Source: Rugalucina vietnamica (taxonomy: Eukaryota; Mollusca; Bivalvia; Lucinida; Lucinidae). Taken from it: DNA of 64,000 nucleotides. Position 1 is the first letter of the stretch. Each line of letters opens with the position of its first letter. This document shows, piece after piece, positions 56,130 through 64,000 of the stretch. Under the pieces are notes generated by a model, which worked only from the letters and a program-made list of their open reading frames with translations, did not search any database and had not been told where the DNA came from. Location of the stretch: NCBI GenBank assembly GCA_964017185.1, contig OZ024879.1, forward strand, positions 22,881,456 through 22,945,455, given 5' to 3'. Both the position numbers and the translations under genes were made by a program.

Positions 56130-57160
56130 AGAAGATCTTTGAAATTATGGACGGACGGACGACAGTTCATGCCTATTATATAGTCTAACCTGTGAGCCGT
56201 AGACTAACGTGAGCAAACAAACATATCTAAACAAGATGTTTTCCATTTTCTAATTACATATACAATTATTTGTAAAGCTTTTAATCTTTCAGTATTTTAG
56301 TTTTTGTTTAATGTTATATATTACCTAACAGTTCGCCTGTCATCATGTGTCACGTTCTGGCTCAACCTGGTGAAATGTTTTTTCTTTTTCTGTTGCGTGT
56401 TTTTGCTAAGACTGTAGATTTCGAATGTCGCCGTCTCTTAGTAAATATAAAATATACAATTTGAGGTAAATATAGTAAAAAGACAAAATATGATGTGTAG
56501 CTGTCACTTAATAAGCAGAATTCTATGGCAGCATGGCACCAAAAGTTTCCGACGTAAACTGGAAGTAACTTTAGCATAGTGTATATCCTATACATGATTA
56601 TACTGCAAAACGGACAGTTTTTATTTGCAGAACATTTATTAGTTCTGGCGAATTGAAAAAAGCTAAGAATTCCTTTATCATTGATGTTCAGAGGAAGAAA
56701 ACGTTACTGAAATTCGCAACTGCCGTAGAATATAGCTGTCACACTGTCTCATGTATATTCATAGTACTTTAAGGTAGTGACATAGAGCTGACGCTGATAG
56801 TTTTTCTGAGGTCCCATCCTCCTTCTGATCCCTTCTTTCGCCACATGATATGACTTGCCTCCTTTGGATCCAGTAAGCCCAAGTCTGCCTGATACTTCCT
56901 AAGGATGCTCCACATGAAATTTGGCTTTGATTCGCCATGCTGTAGGTAACGGGTACGTGTAGAGCATTTACAGAACTAAGACGTGCAGAAAGTCACGTCT
57001 TAGTTCTGTTTTTGAAAATCAAAGATGTACGTGTTAACATGCAGTGGACTCTGTTTGATCCGACTCTTTGTGCGGACTTGACACATATAGCTTATGACTG
57101 CCTTGTTTGCTCGGGCTTGATACCAATTTTTGCCAAGTGTAAATTCTTTATTTTTCAGAT
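56130..57160. other. Family B fragment, then no gene
   Basis: 56130-56220 is an inverted beginning of family B ('gaagatctttgaaattatgg', 'acggacggacgac', 'ctaacctgtgagccgtag'). 56960-57012 has an inverted pair 'cagaactaagacgtg' / 'cacgtcttagttctg' forming a short hairpin. No exon seen. Confidence 0.45.
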
Positions 57161-57168
57161 ATGGATTG

Positions 57169-57742
57169 CCGTGTGTGCCGCTTTTGTGGGAAAGTTTTCA
57201 ACAACTGATCGTCCAATCCGCAGCATGAGCTCCGACATACACAGACAGGTCCATACAAATGCTCATGCTGCCAGAAAGTGTCCTTCATCAAGTTCAACCA
57301 CACTCGACATGAGGCCATTCATAGCCATAAGGCAGTTTTCTGCTGCCAGACATGTGGAATGAAATTTAAAACTGCATATGACACACAAAAAGGGAGAAAA
57401 AAGAACTGGAATTTAAATGAGATATTTGTGGAATTGAACTGGAAACTAAGCGAGAACTCCAAGATCATTTAACGAAACACACCGGAGATAAAACCACAGA
57501 TGTGAAACATGCGGCAAAAGCTTCCGATATAGAAACAATCTTACGAGGCATAAGAAGTTGCATTCAGATAACAAAGAAAGTTTCCAGTGTACCGAGTGCA
57601 AAAATAATCTTCCAGACAAAACAACACTAAAGGAGCACTCATAAAAATGTGTCTTTAAAACGCTACACAGATGTGGAAGATGTCACAAATTTTTCAGAAG
57701 CAAAAAGTATCTCAGAAAGCATCGAAAGACCATGCATTGACT
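57169..57742 (+). pseudogene. C2H2 zinc-finger gene remnant, about seven fingers
   Basis: Starts after 'ttctttatttttcag'. Across several frames the order is CRVCRFCGKVF..., CSCCQKVSFIKFNHTRHEAI, CCQTCGMKFKTAYDT, CGIELETKRELQDHLTKHTG, CETCGKSFRYRNNLTRHKKL, CTECKNNLPDKTTLKEH, CGRCHKFFRSKKYLRKHRKT then stop. One finger keeps the TGDK-type linker. At least four frameshifts or stops separate them, so the copy is dead. Intact relatives would be sequence-specific DNA-binding proteins. Confidence 0.75.
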
Positions 57743-58103
57743 GAATTCTTGGATTGTATAATTATTCCAAAATGTCATGAGAAAAAAACATTAGAAGATT
57801 TACAGGACGTTTCCTAACATTAAGCCAATCGTATATTCTTATACAATTTAAACTTGCTTTTCTCAGGTGAGCATTAACAGGACTATGTAAATTAAGTTCG
57901 TCTGTCGCCAAATTGCCATTGTCACCAGTAATATGGCCACTGTATAGCCGCTCCGTAGACAATGGAACCACCAGGGCGTGGCCACAGCATACAGAGATCT
58001 TATGGTCGCATTGCATTCTTTTTAGATTTATTATCATTATCATTTTTGTTGTTTTTGTTCTTAAGTTTTGGTTTACTTTGTTTATAATCTGTTTACCAGA
58101 GCC

Positions 58104-58363
58104 CCCTGTATACCCTCGGATGCAACTAAATTCCTACAGCTCAGAATGATGCAGCGAAACACGACACGTGACGAAATGGGGTGTCCTGATTGGAAGCCGG
58201 ATCTATTCGGACACAATCTACAGCCAGCGAAGCAATGAACTCTTCGCTGTTGGTTGTTGCGCAATCGTTTTGACTTCTAATGATCGCAATCCGTTTCGTC
58301 ACTTGTCGATCGTCGTTGCATCCATCTGCGCTGTACAGTGGTTGCATCCGAGGATATATAGGG
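58104..58363. mobile_element. 260-bp palindromic MITE
   Basis: Ends CCCTGTATACCCTCGGATGC and, inverted, CCCTATATATCCTCGGATGC. Inner arms also pair (gtgacgaaatggggtg / ccgtttcgtcac; gcgaagcaatgaactcttcgc). Non-coding. Confidence 0.75.
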
Positions 58364-58593
58364 TGGGAGTCATGAATGTGCCTAAGGTGATGTAGAGTTG
58401 TCTCTGCTTTATTGGGACCAAATGCTCTCAAAAAATCTCAAAGGGTGGGTCAGGACCGCCTTTTTGGTCCTGGGATTTGCTTCTTTTGTTTGCACAATAA
58501 GCGAAGAAGCTGCATTGGGGGGGGGGGGCAATATTGTCTGGTAACGGACTGTCAGGCTCGGACAGGGACGAAAGGGACTCAAATCTGTTGCAT

Positions 58594-58791
58594 ATATTTA
58601 AGTCGGTTCTAATGAGTACTCACAATAAACCATTCAGAGCAAAAATAAGAAAATATATATAAACGCTTTACTCCAGCATAAAAAGCTGGGATCAACAAGT
58701 CAACAAGTTCATACATCATGTGACTTAGATGATGACATTGATGGTAAATGTTTATTGCGCAAATCAAATTCAGTTACCGCTTCAAAGAAGC
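58594..58791. repeat. Left arm of a ~3.3-kb inverted repeat
   Basis: ~195 bp ('taagtcggttctaatgag', 'actccagcataaaaagctgg', 'gatgatgacattgatggt', 'ttaccgcttcaaag') that reappears inverted at 61703-61898 with ~5% differences. The interior holds a minus-strand RecQ exon and several repeats. Confidence 0.85.
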
Positions 58792-59236
58792 TGTAGTGTC
58801 AAACAACGAAGTGGAAAAGTTTGGCATTCCACAACGTATGCATTCCCATGCTATACTTTTGCTAAGTGATTTATTGTAGATCCCATATGCCTTGACAGTC
58901 TATATGATACCAGATGTTACATGAGTCGCAACAAATCCCGCTGTCATCCCATCCAACACTGACATCACACAGTCCACACGGACTGATTGTTTCGCGTTTG
59001 GTTTTTTCGCACCTCTTTGTGCATTTTAATTGACATACATTTAGAGACATGTGGGAAAGACATCATTTATTAAATAATTAATATTCAAAAATGCAAGATC
59101 AAATTCCACGATGGAAGGATTCTCTCGTACAGAAAGTAAACACACGAGGTAAAGCATTTTGGCAAAGAGTCAAACTTTTACTTTCGTACGTACCGTAAGA
59201 AAAATAAAAATTAATATTCCAGTGTAGGTTACATAC

Positions 59237-59407
59237 CTATCGGGCAAGGCTGACATCATATTTGTTTTACTTGCATCAAAACTGAGGACATTGTAAATAT
59301 CCTCTTGGATTTGCGCTGTTGCAGTCGCAGTTAGGACAAGGTTTGGAACTTCGAAGAAGCTTTGTAATACGGTGACTTCTCTGTAGGACGGTCTAAAGTT
59401 TTGACCC
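59237..59407 (-). CDS. RecQ-like DNA helicase exon (motif III)
   Basis: Acceptor 'aattctaatag', donor AG|GTATGT; 171 nt, entry phase 2 and exit phase 2. Reads (W)GQNFRPSYREVTVLQSFFEV, PNLVLTATATAQIQEDIYNV, LSFDASKTNMMSALPDR. W-G-x-x-F-R-P-x-Y directly follows the DExH box in RecQ proteins, and LTATAT is helicase motif III. Frame intact. The preceding DExH exon, expected above 59407 on this strand, was not found. A distinct gene from the plus-strand helicases at 20.3 and 62.3 kb. Confidence 0.75.
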
Positions 59408-59475
59408 CTATTAGAATTAAATTGATTATGTCAAACATGAAAAAAACAGCAAACCGGCGAAAGACAGTGGTCAGA

Positions 59476-59655
59476 AGTCTCCCCGTACATCATCCATAGT
59501 GCAGATTATATTTTTTTGATCCTTTGAAATCAGTGAGAATATTTGAAGTATTTCAACTATATTGTACGTTAAGAATCATCTTTATCAGTATTTTGAATAT
59601 TTGGCCCCTTTGGGAATATAAGTCTTTGATGACGACTACATTGGTGTAAATTCTT
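59476..59655 (+). repeat. Dispersed repeat (family F), 3'-truncated
   Basis: AGTCTCCCCGTACATCATCC start, 'gtgagaatatttgaagta', 'atttggcccctttggg', then a break into a family D fragment at ~59660. Confidence 0.75.
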
Positions 59656-59659
59656 GAAA

Positions 59660-61090
59660 TTGTCTTGACAACAACTTATCATAAAGCATTCATACTTCAT
59701 ACACTTTAGGTTCCATGACATCGGTCGGACCTCTGGGTCAGAGTCAGGGGGTGGGGCTAGAGGTCAAAATCTAGAACTCTGATTTTTTCCTTTTTTATTT
59801 CTTAATAGAAACAACTTAGGAAGATGGTTGGTCATTCATCTTTTGACTTTGCAACACTGACTTGACGGTAAGGATCGGTTGACCTACTTTCCATAGTTCA
59901 GTGATTTTGCCTTATATCTTGGCACTCAATATATTTTCTTACTTCTTTCAGATTATGAGTGAGTATGACCAGGCCTTTGATACCAATATACTTATAGGTC
60001 ACTGTGACCTAATTTCACGATTCAGTGATTTTGCCTTATATCTTGACACTCAATCAGTATATTTTCATACTTTTCTGGTTGATCATTCATCTTTTGACTT
60101 TGCAACACTGACTTGTGTGTCATGACGGTAAGGATCGGTTGACCTACTTTTTTTACTGCAGCTGGTGCTGTGCCGTGTGGCGGCCCTAAAAAGTCTCCCC
60201 GTACATCATCCATAGTGCAGATTATATTTTCATTTATGTCCTTTGAGATCAGTTAAGATATTCAAAGTGTTCAAAACACTCACGTTTAGAAACATACTTC
60301 TAAGCAATGTTTAAAATAGTTGACCCCGTTTTAGAACGTGTCTTTGATTTAGACTTCTCGTGTAATTTTTTCGAAATTACAGCACACAAGTCTGGCTTTC
60401 GTTGCCGGGTGTAAAAGGGCTACTGATGAGGGTTCATTACCCGAAATTGCGCAATATAGTCCATACATTCTCCCTTTGAATGTTTTAACTGCTTCCAAAG
60501 GATCAAACTTATATATTTTATTTCCTTGGTTCAGTGATTTTGCCTTATATCTTGACACTCAATTAATATATATCCTTACTTCTTTCAGATAATGAGTGAG
60601 TATGACCAGGCCTTTGACACCAATATACTTATAGGTCACTGTGACCTAATTTCACGGTTCAGTGATTTTGCCTTATATCTTGACACTCAATCAGTATATT
60701 TTCATACTTGTTTTAGATTATTAGTATGTATGACCAGACCTTTGACCCCAATATACTTATAGGTCACTGTGACCTAATTTCACGGTTCAGTGATTTTACC
60801 TTATATCTCGGCACTCAAGTGGTTTATGAACAAACTTCTTTCACACTATATTTGCGTATATGATCATATTTCTTTCACACTAATGAGTTAGTATGACTAG
60901 ACCTTTGACCCTGAAGTACTTATAGGTCAGTGTGACCTTATTTCACAGTTCATTGATTTTGCCTTGTATCTTGGCACTCATTCGGTATATGAACATACTT
61001 CTTTCACAATATGAGTGAGACCTTTAAATCTTAGGTAGTTATAGTTAACTTTCATGATTCAGTGATTTTGCCTTATTGCATCAAGGTAAA
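59660..61090 (+). repeat. Tandem repeat array (~135-bp units, family E) with a family D fragment
   Basis: After a short family D piece (59660-59790, 'gggtggggctagaggtc') come units bearing 'tgagtgagtatgaccaggcc', 'cttataggtcactgtgacc', 'ttcacggttcagtgattttg' and 'ccttatatcttgacactca', at ~59880, 60000, 60540, 60650, 60780, 60890 and 60960. A family F element (60191-60530) interrupts the array. Units drift toward the right end. Confidence 0.7.
60191..60530 (+). repeat. Dispersed repeat (family F), full copy inside the tandem array
   Basis: AGTCTCCCCGTACATCATCC start, 'cctttgagatcagttaag', 'gggttcattacccgaaattg' and 'ctgcttccaaaggatcaaac', ends 'tatattttatt'. The neighbouring array unit resumes right after it, so it inserted into a pre-existing array. 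Confidence 0.75.
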
Positions 61091-61702
61091 CAGATGTATG
61101 AGCATAATGCTTTGGGCTACAGGTTGGGTTTGGCCTTATGTTTGACAAAGGTCAGAAGCAGTCGAGCGCAGGACAGCTTTTATATTTTAGTCAGGAGATG
61201 TCATTTTTCATACCAGATTTGTAGTAAGGTTGCTTAAGCGAGAGACGTCAACCCCATATTGTTTCATGAAGATTTGGTCATGAAAAGAATATTTGATCAT
61301 CCTTCTTTCACTGATTGAAGAAGAGCAGTTCTCCATGACAAAAGAATATGCAATGACATATGCTACTAAGCGTGCTAAGGTTGACTGAACAAGATATTGT
61401 ATGACCTGAACTCTGATACAAGTCTGTAAAACAGCAAACCAACAACAACTTTTATCTTGTGTGTATATACCGCAGGGATTATTTTCAGGGGAGATTTTGA
61501 GAGTTTTGCTCATATTTAGGCCAAAATTCTCTTTGAAAATGCTTATTAAGTTGGGGTTGGGGATTTCATACAGAATCTAAAATTCACAAAAGATTTTGCT
61601 AAACTTTTTCACTGCGAATTCATAGTGTCTCATTTAATTTTCTGAGCTAGTATTATTCCTAGAATATGATTCAATCATTTTATAAACAACAATAAAACAA
61701 AC
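61091..61702. other. No firm gene
   Basis: A minus-strand open frame of 101 codons (61513-61208) has a Cys-containing helical composition but no recognised family and no splice support. Confidence 0.35.
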
Positions 61703-61898
61703 CTTTGAAGCGGTAACTGAATCTGTTTTGTGCAATAAACATTTACCATCAATGTCATCATCTAAGTCACATGATTGTATGAACTTGTTGACGTGTTGAT
61801 CCCAGCTTTTTATGCTGGAGTAAAGCGTTTATATATATTTTTCTTATTTTTGCTCTGAATGGTTTATTGAAAGTACTCATTAGAACCGACTCAAATAT
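61703..61898. repeat. Right arm of the ~3.3-kb inverted repeat
   Basis: Inverted partner of 58594-58791. Its distal part ('ttgctctgaatggtttattg', 'gtactcattagaaccgac') is a diverged member of the TACTCGTTAGAACC family. Confidence 0.85.
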
Positions 61899-62342
61899 AC
61901 GACCAAAAATGAGGAAAATGCAGTTTAATTTTTCATAGCCTAGCCACTAGGCGTTAAAATGACAAATCTACGAAGGTAAAAATCTTTTTATATAAAATGT
62001 TCATCATTTGGACATAACATGGGTCTACTCCTCTGTCTCGAATTTAACGCCTAGTTCTAAGCAAAATATTCCCCTTCCACTTTTGACGGGGTAATACTGG
62101 AGTAATCTGATCCCACCAATTACTGCCAGAACAACATGCTGGCTGTTGATCAGAGATTAGGAATTTATGGCTAATTGTTTATATAGCAACTGATAACAAG
62201 CTCTGGTCCAATTTACAACTAAAACATTGATTCTCTGGCGATTTCTTTATTCACTGTGTTGATTTACTTAACAGGTTAAATAATTAAAAATAAATGTACA
62301 TGTTTGATATTGTCTGCATCCGCTGTTTTCAATGCTAAAACA

Positions 62343-62824
62343 ATGAACACCTTTGAACAAGCAATTGATTTTTCTCTGTGTAAAAATGGATATACAGAAT
62401 TGAGACAAAATAAAAAAAAATGTGATTGAACAATACATAAAGGGAAAAGATGTTCTCTTTTGTGCACCAACTGGCAGTGGAAAAAGTTTGATCTTTGAAA
62501 TGGCACCATTCATGTTCCAGTTTTTAGAAAGAAAAAAAAAGATAAAGAGTGCACATGCATCATGGTTTCACCTTTGTCTGCATTAATGAAATCACAGGTT
62601 CAGAAACTATTACACAAGAACATTAAAGCTGTGTATTTAAAGGACCCACAGCAGGAAAAGACTTCAAGTGATGCCTTGGTTAATATCGAAAGTGGTCTTT
62701 ATGAACTTGTTTTTGCAAGCCCAGAGACACTACTTCAAGTGCATAGAAATGTGTTGTTGACATTATCAAAAAAGAAGTACTTGAAGGCAATATTTGTGGA
62801 CGAAGCACACTGCATCAAAAAAGT
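62343..62824 (+). CDS. RecQ-like DNA helicase, first exon
   Basis: ATG at 62343: MNTFEQAIDFSLCKNGYTEL, then NVIEQYIKGKDVLFCAPTGS, GKS (Walker A, APTGSGKS), LIFEMAPFMFQFLE, CTCIMVSPLSALMKSQVQKL (motif Ia), YELVFASPETLLQV (SPE motif Ib), and YLKAIFVDEAHCIKK (DEAH, motif II). The exon ends at a GT|GTAAGT donor. Two single-base frame breaks fall in A9 runs (~62410 and ~62535). Because both lie in homopolymers and every motif is intact, they may be assembly errors in a working gene. Upstream sequence to 62270 is AT-rich with no other exon. Later exons lie beyond the donor, possibly outside the window. Confidence 0.75.
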
Positions 62825-62886
62825 GTAAGTATAATTTTATATTACATATATATGATGCACTTAACTTTTCAAACTAAATAACTGGC

Positions 62887-63085
62887 GGCCCCGGATGCAT
62901 AGTGGTTAAGAGCGCTGATATTTTATTACCACGCTTAACCATTCGATCATCTCACCGCTGTGTCTGGTGTGGGTTCAAACCCTACACCGGGCCATGTGAC
63001 ACCACCTACTGATTGGCCTATCTCATATGAGCTGAAATAATCTTGAAAGGTACGTTAAACTGAATAAAAGAAATAAATAACAACA
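62887..63085 (+). mobile_element. tRNA-derived SINE (Ser/Leu-like head, long variable region)
   Basis: The head is ~107 nt. Acceptor arms GGCCCCG / CCGGGCC pair 6 of 7, T arm GTGGG-TTCAAAC-CCTAC, D-arm 'GCATAGTGGTTAAGAGCGCT'. The tail has 'ggtacgttaaactgaat' and an (AAAT)n end. The anticodon arm is poor, so it is a SINE. Confidence 0.65.
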
Positions 63086-63638
63086 AGTTATGTTATATTA
63101 TAAGCGCAAATTGAGCTTCCTAAACTTAGGTTTAATTCAGTAAACTATTAAAAGAGCTTTGTAATCAACAATTACATATACATGTATACATGTACTAAAT
63201 ATGATTTTTGATCACTGAAAAATGACCTGACTGCACTTATTGGAGTATGTGGGCTAAAAGACTGAACATAAAACATTGCTTCATGCAGTAAAAATGTTTG
63301 TCACTTTAACATTTTGTTTTATTTAATACATTGTTTACCCATTGTACATGTGCAGCTGATTCAGACCATATTGTATGTGCATTTATCTCATTGTAGTATG
63401 CTGAAAGGACCTCTGACGGTGGTAATGGGAGCCATAATGTATAGCTGCCTCAGATTTTGATAAACATAAATGTTGGTCGAATGCTTCTGTTTTTGTATAC
63501 ATGTTTGCTGGTAGTCCATAGTTTATGATATTGGATTGAGGTTCTTGTTTCAAAAGAAGTACTGCTTTATTTTTGGGTTAAAATGGGCATATTTTGTATT
63601 AAACATATAGAAAAATAGAAAAGTATTTATTCAACATC
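63086..63638. other. No gene recognised
   Basis: AT-rich; no exon or repeat boundary recognised. Confidence 0.4.
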
Positions 63639-63742
63639 GTCCCCCCCCCCGAGTCCCAAGAAATCCCTTTGCATATGAATGAATTGTCATATTATACTAC
63701 ATAATATATGTGAATGGCGTTCTGGGACTCGGGGGGGGGGAC
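63639..63742. repeat. 104-bp inverted repeat with G/C homopolymer ends
   Basis: The perfect 20-bp arm GTCCCCCCCCCCGAGTCCCA pairs with its reverse complement at 63723-63742; weaker pairing continues inward (agaa...catat). Looks like a small MITE or cruciform. The C10/G10 runs could also form G-quadruplex-like structures. Confidence 0.8.
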
Positions 63743-64000
63743 AGTACCCTACAGCCCAAAATGTTATCTCAGTACTAGAGCTCAAGTATGTGAAATTGTT
63801 TTTAACTTAAAATTAAAAAGAAAACAAAACAGCAGTTAAGTTGTATGCCATATATAACGTACAAAAAATGGATATATACATTTGTTTCCAAAATTAACCC
63901 AAATCTGCTTGATTTATAACCATTTTTTATTTTCCATTCCCCAGAAAATGAGTGAGGGTACTGTACATTCTGTGGAACAAACTTTTGTAATCATTCTATA

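Noticed and set aside
61208..61513. Minus-strand 101-codon frame
   Set aside because: No family features or splice support; coding status cannot be decided by eye.
62887..62993. tRNA-Ser/Leu gene
   Set aside because: Anticodon arm is not formed and a SINE tail follows directly.

Overview
This window looks like a piece of a bivalve mollusc nuclear genome. The base composition is AT-rich. Genes are cut into small exons by classic GT...AG introns and sit in a sea of dispersed repeats. Several repeat types are ones I associate with bivalves: units that open with AGCTCACC/GGTGAGC and carry a conserved 'accaagatggccgccacgcc' core, fold-back MITEs, and tRNA-headed SINEs with a GTTAAAC-type tail. 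The species assignment is inference. No bacterial-style operons, rRNA, CRISPR or functional tRNA genes were seen.

Layout. 0-5 kb: a cryptic type I membrane-protein gene on the minus strand (1269-2408), rebuilt from three phase-consistent exons, then a SINE and the 3' end of a LINE. 5-8 kb: a broken HARBI1/PIF transposase and an internally deleted LINE. 10.7-14.6 kb: a degraded minus-strand gene with a coiled-coil segment and a BEN-like C-terminal segment. 16.8-18.6 kb: a coding exon next to a 5'-truncated reverse-transcriptase (RT) element. 19.4-24.7 kb: an 843-bp TIR element with an 8-bp target duplication, inserted just upstream of a RecQ-like helicase gene (exons at 20.3 and 24.6 kb). 21-28 kb is packed with fold-back MITEs, one with a second MITE nested in it. 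28.0-31.3 kb: a minus-strand gene with a CxxC...CxxC N-terminal domain, 9-residue repeats and a conserved C-terminal domain. 34-39.5 kb: several exon-like pieces, including a secreted or membrane-type first exon and a C2H2-like exon. 39.56-41.4 kb: a 21-bp minisatellite open on both strands. 42-47.5 kb: structured repeats. 43.66-48.6 kb: a two-exon integrase-core gene cut by a LINE.

51.1-56.1 kb is the most unusual segment. On the minus strand it holds, in order, an Arg/Ser-rich plus C2H2-like segment, an RT of Penelope-like type with its catalytic aspartates intact, and a TatD-type metal-dependent hydrolase with every expected metal ligand intact. An ~80-bp direct repeat brackets the RT part. 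A 1.2-kb near-identical copy of the RT 3' end at 17.3-18.5 kb marks one edge of the RT element and suggests recent mobility.

57-64 kb: a decayed zinc-finger gene, a large inverted repeat enclosing a RecQ exon on the minus strand, minisatellite-like repeats, and the first exon of another RecQ-like helicase (62.3-62.8 kb). Many reading-frame breaks fall in A/T homopolymers, so some apparent pseudogenes may be assembly indels.
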